From the NCBI RefSeq assembly GCF_029852145.1, contig NC_079974.1:434001-498000 (forward strand): a stretch of 64,000 nucleotides of DNA. The letters are read 5' to 3'. Below the pieces are notes generated by a model. The model ran no database searches and was not told the DNA's origin. It was given only the letters and a program-made list of their open reading frames with translations. Origin of the DNA: Microplitis mediator. Its lineage: Eukaryota > Arthropoda > Insecta > Hymenoptera > Braconidae. How positions within the stretch are numbered: the stretch's first letter is position 1; every line of letters starts with the position of its first letter. A program made the translations under genes and the position numbers. Below are positions 1 through 11,230 of the stretch, piece after piece.

Positions 1-883
1 TTAAAAATTCACTCGAAATTTACTCTTTTTACTAAGCGTAGAATTAGAATGAAATAAATGAAAAACAAAATTGAACTTTCAGCCAAATCTTTTTAGACTG
101 AAAAAAACTTTTTTTTATTCGGTCGGAAATGAATTCTAAAAAAATGCGTTTTCTGAGTAAAATGAAAATAACTAAAGTAATAAAATAATTGGTTAAAAAA
201 GAATAAATAAAATTATTACCAATAATAAGTAAAATCAATTGACTTGATTGATAATAGGAAAGTTTAAGTAACGGAGATAAAATTATAATACGAATATTTG
301 AACGGACAATTTGTTCAGGGATATTCTTCTCTCGCCAATTACTTTGACAAACTCGTGGAAATTTTTTTTGCCCTCGGCAATTACACATTTCTCCTGTCAT
401 CCGGGGAAAACGACGAGACCGATGACGTACAACGAAAGAATAACCAACGGTCTCGTACAAGAGCTCAGCAATGGCCGATCGAAAAAGAGAAAAGGTAATA
501 CACATATAACTGTATAGAGAAGGGTAGTAGAGAAGGGATGATACTCGAGAGACGAATAGAGAGGGTCCGTACCGTGGGGTCGACGGATGATTTAATTAGT
601 TAATTGTGCGTCATTCATCCGTCTATTCATCCCCTCGGCCTTCCATCACCTCATCGTCGTCATCCTACTCTCCCTCTTCCTCTTCCTCCTCTTCATCCTC
701 TTCCTCATCATCCCTCATCCCACTGCCGTTATCTCTTGCTCTCTCTTTATCCACACAATTGCCATGGTATCCATGACGACCATTTTTGGACTCGTAGGCA
801 TTTACCATTGTACAAAAATGAACCTCTGATAAAGACTAATCAATTATTTTTTACTTCTATTACAATTAAATCATTGTCATCAA
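1..883. other. AT-rich flank without a convincing gene
   Basis: No reading frame here looks like a known protein. Positions 300-496 are richer in GC and end in a plausible plus-strand splice donor (AAAG|GTAATA at 496/497), so a short exon is possible, but no frame gives a recognisable product. Positions 635-725 are a pyrimidine-rich (CCTCTTCCTC-like) low-complexity tract, and the open frame across it is a composition artefact. Confidence 0.4.
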
Positions 884-913
884 CCCGGGAAAAAATGTTT
901 TTATAAAATTTTC

Positions 914-1940
914 TAAAATAATATAAAATTTTACACAATTTTATGAAATTTTGTAAGATTTTATAAGATTTTACAGCAAAATTTTATAAAAATTCATACA
1001 ATTTTATAAAATTTTATAATATTTTATACAATTTTATAAAATCTTATAAAATTTTTTAAAATCTTCTAAAATTTTATAAAGTAAGATCTGAGTAAGGAAC
1101 GTAATAAATAAATGTAATTTTATAAAATTGTATGACATTTTATAAAATTGTATAAAATATAACAAAATTTTATAAAGTTTTACACAATTGTATAAAATTA
1201 TATAAAATTTTATACAATTTTATAAAACTGTACAGCGAAATTTCATAGAATTTCATATAATTTTATATAATTTTATCAAATTTCATAGAATTTTATAAAA
1301 TTTTATAAAATTTTATATGGTAAGATCTTAAAAGGGAAGTCATAATTAGATAAAATTTTATATAATTGTACGAAATTTTATAAGATTTTATGAAATTGCA
1401 TAAACTTTTATACAATTTCATAAAATTATATCAATTTTTATACAATCTTATAAAATTTTATAAAGTAAGATCTTAGTGAGGGAAGTAATAATTAAATGAA
1501 ATTTGATATAATTGTATGAAATTTTATAAAGTTTTATCCGATTTCATAAAATTATATAAAATTTTATACAATCTTATATAATTTTATATAATTTTATGAA
1601 GTAAGTCCTTAGAAGAGAAGTAATATGTAGATGAAATTTTATAAAATTTTATAAAGTTGTATACGATTTCATAAAATTATATGCGATCTTATAAAATCTT
1701 ATACAAATTTATACAATTTTATACAACTTTATAAAGTAAGATCTCAAAAGGGGAGTAATAATTAGATAAAATTTTATATAATTGTATGAAATTTTATAAA
1801 ATTTTAGAATATTTCATAAAACTTTAGAGAACTTGATGCCACTATTGCATCTAGTGTAGGGTAGCATTTTGTAAAATTTGATAAAATTTCACACAATTTT
1901 ATAAAGTTTATTACAAATTATTATAAAAATTGTTAGAAAT
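914..1940. repeat. Degenerate minisatellite of TTTTATAAAATT with GTAAGATCT spacers
   Basis: Variants of AAAATTTTATAAAATT recur hundreds of times, punctuated by a landmark beginning GTAAGATCT or GTAAGTCCT near 1080, 1320, 1465, 1601 and 1736. Landmark spacing is 240, then about 145, 136 and 135 bases, so a unit near 135-145 bases has duplicated locally inside the element. Confidence 0.7.
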
Positions 1941-2784
1941 TCGACGTAAATAGATAAAATTTTCAATGGCCATAAAAAAAAATTTCATTTTTGTGGGCAA
2001 AATATGGTGATAAACAAATATGAAAATTATATTATAAAAAATATAATTGACTACCTAAATATATGCAGGGTACCCCCAGAAAAATGTAGAAAAAAAAATT
2101 TCCGAATATTGAATAAGTTTGATTTTATTAAAATTTTTTGTAAGTTATTTCCATTAAGAAAAATTATATTTCACACAATTATTGGATGCAAAGGAAGATA
2201 AAAAAGTTTTTAATAGTTTTTATCATAATACAAAAGTCTTTAACATTTTTTGACCGGCACTCGATTCTTAAAAAAGTTTAACGAAAAAAATTCAAAATAA
2301 TGCTCAATTATATTTACAAAAGTATTTTTGGGATGGTTATAATAGATTTAAAAAAAAAATTTTTTTTATAATATTTTAGAAGTACCTCGTTTTGCCTACC
2401 CCCGCCACCCCGTTCTCTTACATATTTATATATATATTACATAATGTGATAATTTTGAATTTAATGTTTTTAAACTTTTATTTTGTCAACTAGCAATTCA
2501 AATTAAATCGTCGTTACTCAAGAAAAAGTTCAAAGGTTTCGTCATTAATTCACAAATAAAAATCATGAAAAATCAATAAATTTAATTAATTTTAAAATTT
2601 TATGTCTATTAAACAGTCGATAGTTGAATTATTCAAATCTTTTTTTTATATATAATTATAAATTAATACTATGAAATATGGCTGATAAGAATTCATGAGT
2701 AATCATAAATACAGCCACGAATGTTTCTAAACTACAAGTGACCAATAGACGAGCGGAGCAGACTACGATTCTTCAATAACAAAA

Positions 2785-2834
2785 GTTAAGCAGCATCGAG
2801 GTTGGCCATTAATTGGATGGGTGACCGGTCCCGG
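2785..2834 (+). pseudogene. 5S rRNA-derived fragment (internal promoter region)
   Basis: The stretch starting GTTAAGCAGCATCGAG and ending TTGGATGGGTGACCGG matches the middle-to-3' part of eukaryotic 5S rRNA, covering the A-box and C-box of the RNA polymerase III internal control region. The 5' half of 5S is not recognisable upstream and the 3' end is cut off by a CCCGG-type element starting at 2830. It is either a 5S pseudogene fragment or the head of a 5S-derived SINE (SINE3 class). The match is from memory of the conserved 5S core, not an alignment. Confidence 0.7.
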
Positions 2835-3111
2835 AAAAAAAAAAATCATTTTATAAAATTTTACAAAATTTTATAAAACTTTATACTGAAAATGGCCTGG
2901 TAAAATTTTATGAAATTTTACAAAGTTTTATAAAATTTTATAAATTTTTATAAAACTTCATAAAATTTTATAAAACTTTATAAAATTTGATAAAATTTTA
3001 CCAGGCCATTTTCAGTATAAAATTTTATAAAATTTTATAAAATGTTAGTACTAAAATTTTGTAAAATTTTATAAAATTGTACAAAATTTTATAAAAACAT
3101 TTTTTCCCGGG
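2830..3111. mobile_element. 282-bp MITE with CCCGG ends, abutting the 5S fragment
   Basis: The left end CCCGGAAAAAAAAAAATCAT and the right end (reverse complement CCCGGGAAAAAATG) bracket a hairpin-like interior. A second nested inverted pair, ACTGAAAATGGCCTGGTAAA near 2886 and its complement near 3000, is centred inside. The whole segment can fold on itself. It interrupts 5S-like sequence at 2830. Confidence 0.65.
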
Positions 3112-3173
3112 AATGCAATTTAAAAATTGTTTAATAATAATACACTAATTCATAATAATAGCGGGTATAAAAT

Positions 3174-4176
3174 CCCGCATGAAAATAACATATATTTTGA
3201 TTATATATAAAAAAATATACCGTAAATATATAATTTTATAAAACGGCAAAAATGTATGTATAATAAAATATAATATTTATATAAATTCAAAGTTATACTT
3301 TGATTTATAATTTAAATTATAAAAAAATATATGCATATTTTCATAATATGTAATATAATTATAAAATATAATTTTTAACTTATAAAATTCATTATAAATT
3401 TACATATATTGGAATGATATATAATAGAATATATTTTTTTATATATTAAATATTATATTGTTAAATATATTTTTTTATATAATTGACGTTGGAGAATCTC
3501 AAGATATTGAATTGTATATTGTATTATATAATACATTATATATCTAAAAATATAAAATAAAATATGAAAAATAAAGACTTTCAGTTTGACGATGATTGTG
3601 AGTATCAATGAGAATATATTTTATTCGAGTAAATTAAGTATGTAGATCGAACTTGAAAGGAAGTTTGTAGAGAGAGTCGTTATGACTATAAATTTTCATT
3701 CATATGATTAATTTTTAATATAAAAAAATAATTACTCAAAATAAAATAAGTTTTAGAGGATACCGAAAGAGCATTCATGGAACTGAAAATTTTTCGAAGC
3801 ACAAAAGTGTCATGTATATTTTTTAATATATACAAGCTTATATACGAGCATTATATATTATATTATACTGTTAATAATATAATTTGAATTATAAAATCAT
3901 AATATATATAAACCTATAAATTGATACTATATAATGACATATATTTTTTTTTATATAATCTAATATTATATGGAGTTTTTATAATGATAATATATGCCAA
4001 AATATCAAATTATATATTATATTGATATACTTTTAAAATATAAAATTTTATATTGAAAACGGCAAAAAAGTAGTTAGTTTTAAATATATAATTATTTATA
4101 TTCTAAATTATACTATAATATAATAAATATTATATTATCTGATATAATTTCAGAGTATAAGTTTTTTTCATGCGGG
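3174..4176. mobile_element. MITE with CCCGCATGAAAA ends and ATATAT-rich interior
   Basis: Terminal inverted repeats CCCGCATGAAAA lie at 3174-3185 and, complemented, at 4165-4176. The interior is built from TATAAT/ATATATTT motifs in both orientations and has no open frame of note. The same termini and interior style recur at 14371-15271 and, as CCCGTATGAAAA, at 10381-11112. Flanks are AAT on the left and ATT on the right, so either the inverted repeat is longer or the target site is palindromic. Confidence 0.75.
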
Positions 4177-4456
4177 ATTCTTCATTAAGCTTTTATACAA
4201 GCATATATATTTTTTTTTAACATAAAAAGAAAATTACGTAATTTGCATTTCATTTCAGTTGTACTTGTACGCTTTCGAATTTAACCATCACATTAATAAA
4301 AATTTTTTTCTTTTTGATAATTACATACATCGAGCTTTGTATACCGTCATTTAAACGTTAATTATGAATGAAAAAAAAGAACAAACAAATAGGACAATAA
4401 ATGTTGAAAATGTATGATAAATTTTATTGGATAATTATATGTATAGTAGTTACTCA

Positions 4457-4790
4457 CCTGTGTATGTTGAAACAGCTGGATGGAGTACAGGTAGATGTAG
4501 GTATATATGTGTACATATATTGGAGAGCTCATCGCTCGATCGTTGGCGCGTATTGGTGGTAATGGTGTTTCTGAATTAGCTGGTAGCTAGTTTGGCTGTC
4601 CGCGAGCAAACAGATCTTGGTTACCCGATGTGTAACGTTCGTGCTTGCATTAAACGGGATCGCACGCTTTCACATACTACCGCATAGTGTGTATATGACT
4701 TTAGCTGGCGTATGTGTACAGTTGGCTGACCACACATTAGGCATTCGTGTCGCGTTAATTTACTACTGAGGTACATCTCAAAATCATTAC
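4457..4790 (-). other. Possible minus-strand leader exon with strong splice donor
   Basis: This GC-richer island ends on the minus strand in CACAG|GTGAGT, a near-ideal donor at 4457/4456. A TCAGCCAAC initiator-like sequence lies on the minus strand near 4728. No long reading frame is present, so if real it would be a 5' untranslated exon of a gene continuing left out of the window. Transcription is not shown by the sequence; the call rests on composition and one splice site. Confidence 0.25.
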
Positions 4791-4949
4791 TCTGTATTAT
4801 CTATTTTCATGGTGGTTTGTTTATATATTACGGATTGATAAATAATCATCAATATTGTATAATCTGATACATATCTTTTATATTTGTTAAGCAATTGATA
4901 ATAGTTATTTATTTTTTAAGTAAATAAATATAATTGTATTAATATGGTT

Positions 4950-5225
4950 GGATGATTTTTGGGTCTAGATCCAGAAAGAAATTATACTTCCAACTTTCGA
5001 AAACACTTGGCACCGGCGCTTACACCTAGTTATAGACCAACTTTTTAAATACCCTAGTAGAAATGTTCAATTTTTTACTCGATTAAGTCTAGTATCTGGC
5101 TAGCGTTCATATCTAGTAACTGGCCAGCAATCTTATCTAGTAACTGGCTAGTGAAACTAGGTAAAAACTGGAAGTTGCGCCACCTATAACTGAATCGTAA
5201 AAATTGGTCACACTGATGTTCTACT
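4950..5225. repeat. Short tandem CTAGTAACTGGCTAG motif region
   Basis: The motif TCTAGTA(A/T)CTGGC(T/C)AG occurs three times between about 5088 and 5155, flanked by AACTTTC/GAAAGT-like and ACACCTAGTTATAG-like pieces that recur inverted nearby. It looks like a decayed inverted-repeat element. No coding potential. Confidence 0.4.
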
Positions 5226-5373
5226 TATACTAGTGTATGTGTATGTTTATTTTTTCACTTTAACCTGTAAGTTGAATAATATTTAGTAAACATCAAGAAA
5301 CAACACAAATAATTAACAAAAAATAAAAATTGTGTCTTTCAAAATAAAAATAATCGGTAATATATTTTAAAAA

Positions 5374-5590
5374 ATGGATGAAGTTAAAAAAATCGACACA
5401 ATAAACGAATTACGGTTGTGGGCAATCAAAACAAATACTCCAGATTGTCATCTAGACGAATTATTAAAAATTTTACGAGGAGTTATCCCAGATTTGCCAA
5501 TGTGTGCAAAAACATTTCTAAATAAATGCAGTGTATCATTTGAAAAAAATAAATATCATTTTTATTGTTTTATGTTATTAATGTTTCTCT
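5374..5590 (+). pseudogene. Transposon-associated ORF fragment (N-terminal LRxWA...LLKILR domain)
   Basis: An ATG at 5374 opens a frame whose first ~52 residues contain NELRLWAIKTN, LDELLKILRG, then LPMCAKTFLNK. I recognise this layout (LR.WA, spacer, L..LLKIL, spacer, LP....TFL) as the N-terminal module of uncharacterised insect transposon-derived proteins. After about residue 60 the frame runs into AT-rich sequence and the tail of a SINE near 5587, so the remaining frame to 5667 is not gene sequence. It may be a first exon or a decayed fragment. No catalytic domain is visible. Family recognition is from memory. Confidence 0.45.
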
Positions 5591-5717
5591 TCATCAACCT
5601 TCTCAATAAGACATTTATAGATAAATTGAGAAAAATACAGATAGCCCTAACTGGGATTCGAACCTAGATCAAGTCGGTATCGCGCCGAGTGCTCTACCAG
5701 TTGAGCTATCCGGTACT
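5587..5717 (-). mobile_element. tRNA-derived SINE, minus strand (copy 1)
   Basis: Read on the minus strand, 5717-5649 is tRNA-like with TAGCTCAACTGG (A-box) and GGTTCGAATCC (B-box), followed by a body starting CTATCTGTATTTTTCTCAAT. The anticodon loop lacks T33, so it is not a working tRNA. The same head and body occur in the opposite orientation at 5820-5985, making a close inverted pair. Confidence 0.75.
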
Positions 5718-5782
5718 ATACTATATTCCGTTCAATTTGATCTATAAGTTATTGAGCCACACCGTCCATCGTACGGTAATAC

Positions 5783-5816
5783 ACCAATTTTTAAATATAG
5801 TGAAACCTAAACTTAC
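5783..5816 (-). repeat. SINE tail fragment, minus strand
   Basis: The complement of this stretch reads GTTTAGGTTTCACTATATTT followed by AAAAATTGGT, which is the 3' tail of the SINE family seen at 5940-5980 and 28690-28724. It lies between the two inverted SINE copies and was probably left by nested insertion or rearrangement. Confidence 0.6.
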
Positions 5817-5819
5817 ACC

Positions 5820-5985
5820 TAGCCGGATAGCTCAACTGGTAGAGCACTCGGCGCGATACGGACATGGTCTGGGTTCGATTCCCAGTTCGGGCTATCTGTA
5901 TTTTTCTCAATTTATCTATAAATGTCTTATTGAGAAGGTTAATTGTAAGTTTAGGTTTCACTATATTTTAAAATTGGTAGTATCG
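5820..5985 (+). mobile_element. tRNA-derived SINE, plus strand (copy 2, most complete)
   Basis: Head 5822-5893: A-box TAGCTCAACTGG, B-box GGTTCGATTCC and a T-stem CTGGG/CCCAG. The body CTATCTGTATTTTTCTCAAT leads to the tail GTTTAGGTTTCACTATATTT and ends near AAATTGGTA. Both polymerase III boxes look intact, but the anticodon arm does not form a normal tRNA. Other copies: 5587-5717 (inverted), 21630-21764 and 28626-28724 (5'-truncated). Confidence 0.75.
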
Positions 5986-6044
5986 CTTTAACACTATATG
6001 ACTTAATATTTATTGAGATTTTTCTCAATACGTAACCGTTCCTA

Positions 6045-6789
6045 CACGAAGAGAAATTTATGGTAACGATTACAATAAATTTTGGGAATGGTTCTCATAA
6101 TGTATGATAACCGGTTTTATTGAAATGACGATTATGGTAATGGTTGCCATAATAGTATGATAATGGTTACCATAATAGTATGGTAATGGTTACCATAATA
6201 GTATGGTAATGGTTACCATAATAGTATGGTAATGGTTACTATAATATTATGGGAACGATGACCATAATATTATGGTAATCATTACCATAATTATTTCACA
6301 TGCGATATGGGAATTGTTACCATAATTATGGTAATTGTTACCATAATTATAGTAATGATTACCATATATTATGGTAATGGTTACCATAATAGTATGGTAA
6401 TGATTACCATACTATTATGGTAACGATTATCATAATATATGGGAACCATTACCATAGTATGATGAATTTTCAAAATGTGATGGTAACCATAACCATAATA
6501 TTATAATAACTTTTACCATAAATTCCAGTAGTCATTACCGTAATAGGTGGTTACGTATACCATAGTCGTATGGGAACTATTACCATAATGAAATAGGATT
6601 ATTACCTTAATTATATAGAAACGATTCGGATATCATATAGGAGATAATCTCATATAGATAAGAATAGTTACCATAATTTGTATGGGCACCGCATTCTTAT
6701 AATCTATATTTAGAAAAACCTGTTACCATACAGTATAGGAACCATTGCCACTCTATTTTTGTAATTGTTACCCTGCATTCTTTTCCATG
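6045..6789. mobile_element. MITE, CACG-ended, built of ATGGTAATGGTTACCAT palindromes
   Basis: Left end TA|CACGAAGAGAAATTTATGG at 6045, right end CTTTTCCATG|TA at 6789: a decayed member of the TA-flanked CACGGAAAG...CTTTCCGTG group. The interior iterates ATGGTAAnnnTTACCAT, the same palindrome plan as the ATGGGAAC family with G replaced by T. No open frame. Confidence 0.7.
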
Positions 6790-6791
6790 TA

Positions 6792-6892
6792 TGCAGTGCT
6801 TTTTTAAAACTCCGGAACTTCAATTGACAGAGTGATTTCGGAATAATAGAAATTCCATATTCACTCCGAATTACTCTTGATTTTTTACAGTG
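6792..6892. mobile_element. ~100-bp fragment of the GGAGTGAAT element family
   Basis: Begins CAGTGCTTTTTTAAAACTCC and ends GATTTTTTACAGTG with ATTCACTCCGAA inside. Termini and motif match the larger element at 20442-21171 and the fragment near 19137-19260. It directly abuts the right end of the preceding MITE. Confidence 0.6.
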
Positions 6893-7734
6893 TCAAGTGA
6901 TTGATACAATCAATATAAAATTAATTTTTTTACTTGATAACACATATATTGTGAAAGATAGAAGAAAAAAAGCGAGAAATACAGCTCGAGATAGCGGATG
7001 TTTACGACGTGATTTGTGGATATACATCCCCAACCAAGAGAGCCACTGAGTTCGGGATTAAATTCGGTCATTTCAGGCCAAGGGAAATATAGCTCAATAA
7101 AACTTTAGCCAACTATACGGCAAAGAACTAAAGTACAATGCTGTCGACGAGTGTAAGGGATGGAGATTTCTCAAGGATTCTTATAAGAAAAAGTATAGAT
7201 TAGACGTAAAAATTCACGCTGTTAATCTTCTTTTAGCTCACACGTCCAAATGTAATAAAAGATGAAAACAAAGCGAATAAAATAAGTTTGTAAGAACAAA
7301 AATAGTTAAATTTTCTAAAACCTCCTCACCTCCTGCAGATATATATTTTAGTTATAGATATAGATACGGATTCGACACTATCTGGCATTCGTTCAGCTTT
7401 TGGTTGAGAAACTGAGTAAAGGCGGAGCATTACGGGGGTGAAATAGGGTGTTAGAAGCTCCGCCTTTGCACCCTTGTAAATTCCACAGTGCATAGACTAT
7501 TGTAACGCTTATATATCACATCCACACTGTCATCATCTAAATCGTTCAAGTATCAAATATAATAGTTTGAATAATAAATCTTTAATGTTTCAGACATAAT
7601 TTCAAATCTGTAATTAAAACTCACTTACAAATAATAATTTTGAAAAAATTTAATAAAGGGATTATTTCTGTGATTTATTAAAACATAAAATTTTCTAATA
7701 CATTATTTTAAAAATGAATATTAATTTTTATTTA
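6893..7734. other. No gene seen; contains an 11-bp perfect stem (7418-7467)
   Basis: No coding signal. The one clear structure is AAAGGCGGAGC at 7418-7428 facing GCTCCGCCTTT at 7457-7467, a perfect 11-bp stem with a 28-base loop. Confidence 0.5.
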
Positions 7735-8768
7735 CACGGAAAGAAAATTATGGGAAGTTTTGCTATGCATTATGGGAATGGTTCCAGTAATGGTATGGGA
7801 ACAGTACCTATACTACTATAGGGATGGTTCCCAAATATTATGGGAACCATCCCCATAATAGTATGAGATTAGTTCCCATACCATTATGGGAACCATTCCC
7901 ATAATGGTATGGGAATCATTCCCATACTATTATGGGAATGGTTCCCATACTGGTATAGGAACTATTCCTATAATATTATGGGAACTATTCCCATAATGTT
8001 ATGGGAACCATCCCTATAATATCATTAAATTTTTTTTTTGCACAATAGTGTAGAAATTTCCAAAAATTTGAATTTTCTTGAATGTTTTGTGCTGACAAAA
8101 TATTCTTGTTAAAAATTTTAATGTTTTTTTGCCAAATACGATTTTTTTTTTCAATGTTTGAATCTTTGCTTTTATGTTTAAAAATATTTCTGTGTCTTGT
8201 AGAAGTGATTACTGCACTTCTTTAAATTAATTTTTTCATGATAATATGGGAACCATTCCCATAATATTATAGGAATGGTTCCTATAATAGTATGGGAACT
8301 ATTCCCATAATATTATGGGAATGATTCCCATAATGGTATACGAACCATTCCAATTGCATTATGGGAATCATTCCCATAATATTATGGGAATAGTTCCCAT
8401 ACTATTATAGGAACCATTCCCATAATATTATGGGAATGGTTCCTATAATTTATGGGAATGGTTTCTATAAATTATAGGAACCATTCCCATAAATTATAGG
8501 AATGATTCCCATAATATTATAGAAAGTATTCCTATAAATTATAGGAACCATTCCTATAATTATAGGAACCATTCCTATAATTATAGGAACCATTCCTATA
8601 GTGTTATGGGTATCATTCCCATAATTATAGGAACTATTCCTATAATTATGGGAAACATTCCTATAATTATAGGAACCGCTCCCATAATTTATGGTCGTAA
8701 TTCCTATGATGATATAGGAAAGAATTTCACAAAATTATGGGAACCGCTGCCATAATTTTCTTTCCGTG
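7735..8768. mobile_element. ATGGGAAC-palindrome MITE, copy 1
   Basis: Flanked by TA on both sides (7733-34, 8769-70), with terminal inverted repeats CACGGAAAGAAAATTATGG. Interior arms iterate ATGGGAA(T/C)(G/C)(G/A)TTCCCAT-type palindromes. A central ~220-base core (about 8025-8245) is not repetitive and contains GTTTTGTGCTGACAAAATAT. Four relatives: 34201-35764, 39233-40071, 42710-44013 and 46087-47113. The TA duplication suggests mobilisation by a Tc1/mariner-like transposase supplied in trans (inference). Confidence 0.85.
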
Positions 8769-9870
8769 TACTCACTTAGAATGAATCAGTGGATATTTAT
8801 TGATTTTAGGCTCTTAAAAATTGTGTTCTGATTTTATAGGTTGATTTTTATTTTTTTTTCCGATAGCTTACTTGACTAAAGTTGTCGAATAAAAAAAAAT
8901 GTTAAAAAATCTAGATTTTCGAATGAGTTATGTGAGTTTTAAAACTGAAAAATGCTTCCCTAGGGCTTCGAAATGTTTCTGCCGCTTATCATTTTTTCAT
9001 TTTGCCACACGTTTCAAACCCTCGTGACTGATTTTAAAATTGAGATTTTGTAATATATCATTGGTATTTATTATCAACTGTAGTTAAATGAGTGACTGAA
9101 AATACAATTAAAATTAAGAAAACATTTTTTTGACTCCCAAAATTTGAGCCATATTCTGCATGCCAACTCATAGTTAGCTAAGAATTTTGGATTTGTTGGA
9201 ATTCAGCTGTAAAAAAGGACGAAGTCGATCATTCGGATTAATAATTTGACGAATTTGTATACTGCCAGCAAATGAACAGTATTTGGTCAATTTTTGAGTA
9301 CATGCGTGGATAGGGTGTGACGCCTAATTTTTCATATTTTCGATATGTTTAGGTATCATTGAATACCCTAATTGAGAAACCTAATTTGAAATAATTCAAA
9401 CACGATCCGAAACAATTCAAAGTTGGCAAAATTGACTATATATAGATATACACTGTAGCATGGATTGAATCATTCCAAATGAGATTTCTGAATAGGGGTA
9501 GTGAAAATCTTCAAAATTGCAAACCTCCGATCTTTGATTCCGCTCTTTTTAAAAAAATCACAGTTACAGGATATCCTAAAATTAAAAAAATAATTTTTAA
9601 GTAGAAAAATTCTGATACTATAGTAATCCGACAAGAAATTTCAGTCCGTTTTTTATTAGGTCCGAATCAAGCATACTAAATTTCAAATTTACGTCCAATC
9701 CCTGCGTAATTAGAAAAGCCTAATTCCGCACATGTTCAAAAACCGTACACTCACCTAAGAACTACTACCTATTCGTGAAAAATGGCTATCCATAGAAATT
9801 GGCAATTGATCATTAGTAACTATGAAAAAATGTTTAGCTCTAGGAAAAACGCTAGACTTACCAACGACCG
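8769..9870. other. No gene seen; diverged dispersed-repeat sequence
   Basis: AT-rich with phrases such as CCTAATT, AATTCAAA and CCGAATCA that recur in 9600-10200 and 28340-29340, suggesting an old dispersed repeat. No convincing open frame or RNA gene. Confidence 0.4.
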
Positions 9871-9874
9871 CATG

Positions 9875-9946
9875 CGCTATAGTGGGATTCGAACTCGGGA
9901 CCGTACGCACGAAAGACCAACACTTTAACTACTACGCTACGCAACT
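9875..9946 (-). mobile_element. tRNA-like SINE head, minus strand
   Basis: On the minus strand this reads GCGTAGTAGTTAAAGTGTTG then GGTCCCGAGTTCGAATCCCA. The second part is a good polymerase III B-box and T-arm and the first part resembles an A-box/D-arm. The anticodon arm is not tRNA-like, so this is a tRNA-derived retroposon, not a functional tRNA. Different family from the 5.6-5.9 kb copies. Confidence 0.55.
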
Positions 9947-9984
9947 GATTATGGCTTTCTAAGTTTAATTGTGCTAAAGAAAAT

Positions 9985-10215
9985 TCTATTAGGTATCAGT
10001 CAGGAATTCCAGAGATATGCCTTACTTAGACTATGCCATAGATATTTCTAATAACAACCAAGTTTGGGTTTTTTTTTTGACGTCGTGCTTCGGTTTTTCT
10101 CATGACAACGAAACAAGATTCGAATTAGGCTTGGCGTAATTCGGAAACTCTCTTTCGGCCCGAATCAGTCATTCGGATGCCGCACTGGGATTTCTAGTCG
10201 GGAACGTTAGAATAA
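9985..10215 (+). repeat. Dispersed repeat shared with 28850-29010
   Basis: Shares an ordered set of phrases with 28850-29010: CTAATAACAACCAAGTTTG, then GAATTAGGCTTG, then CGTA(A/T)TTCGGAAA, then CCCGAATC, then GCCGCACTGG. The two copies are clearly diverged. No coding sequence recognised. Confidence 0.6.
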
Positions 10216-10380
10216 AATAGTAGAACTGAATTTTCAAAATTTTTTTTTACCGCCAAATGAAATTTTATACTTTTACCCACGAAGTATCTTTGAAACAAAT
10301 TTTTTTCCTCATCCCCGAATTAAATTGTTAAAATTATATAAAAACTATAGATTAATAAAACTAATGTTTTTTTGTTTCTA

Positions 10381-11112
10381 CCCGTATGAAAATAACATAT
10401 ATGGTCAAAATATATGTAAAAATATATGATAAATATCAGAAAATATATGTGGCAAATTTAACTATATTTTATGATATATTTTTTTTTATATTAAAAAATA
10501 TAATACTCATCATATACGAGTCCGTATATCTTTAGCATGTATAAAATATATATGTCAATCATATACAAAAAATATATTCTGATCATATATAAAAACATAT
10601 ATTTATGTTGTGTATAGAAAAGAAAACTTTCTTATTCGGATGACCAACTCCAATTAAATCAGATCTAAATTTTAATGTACTCTTTATTGCAGTTAAAATT
10701 TTCAATATTAGTTAATTTGATGCGAATATATATACCCATATACATATACATACACCGAATAAAATATATGCTTAAATATAACAAAGAAAATATATGGTGC
10801 CATGTATAATATAAATTATATGCTACCATATATTTAATTTCATATAAAAATTTTATATTTTTTGAATATGAAAGGAATTATATCAATACAATATATTATA
10901 AGGTAAATGTAAATGTATATATAGCTTCATATAAAAAACATATAAGTAACATATATGAATACATATATTTACTACTGTATATAATTTTATATTAAATCGG
11001 CGAAAATCTCTATATGACTTTTTATAATATACAATATAATAGATAATATATTTTTTGTTGCAAACATATATGATTTTATATATTTTAACCATATATTGTT
11101 TTTTCATACGGG
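10381..11112. mobile_element. MITE with CCCGTATGAAAA ends and CATATAT interior, TA-flanked
   Basis: Left terminus CCCGTATGAAAATAACATAT preceded by TA; right terminus ATATTGTTTTTTCATACGGG followed by TA. The interior is largely CATATAT/ATATATG iterations in both orientations. The open frame crossing the right half on the minus strand is a product of this composition. Confidence 0.8.
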
Positions 11113-11230
11113 TAAGTTTTATGTGAAAATAATAAATACTTAAAAGAAATAGTAAGCATTTAAGAAATGATAAACTAAATAGTTGTAAAAAAAAGTTAAA
11201 TTTCCCACAGATAAGTGTATTAAAGCACAT

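Larger units (their letters stand above)
884..3111. mobile_element. Composite inverted-repeat element with CCCGGGAAAAAATG ends
   Basis: The two ends are a perfect inverted repeat of 29 bases (884-912 and 3083-3111) beginning CCCGGGAAAAAATGTTTTTA. Most of positions 890-1930 and 2840-3100 is a dense iteration of TTTTATAAAATT, itself palindromic. No transposase frame is present, so this is a non-autonomous MITE-type element, probably composite: a second CCCGG end lies inside at 2830. Superfamily not assigned; no clear target-site duplication. Confidence 0.7.

Noticed and set aside
604..906. Pro/His/Leu-rich frame
   Set aside because: It translates a CCTCTTCC-type low-complexity tract and then unrelated AT-rich DNA.
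5820..5893. A functional tRNA gene
   Set aside because: A- and B-boxes are good, but the anticodon loop lacks T33, the acceptor stem has mismatches, and a SINE body shared with other copies follows.
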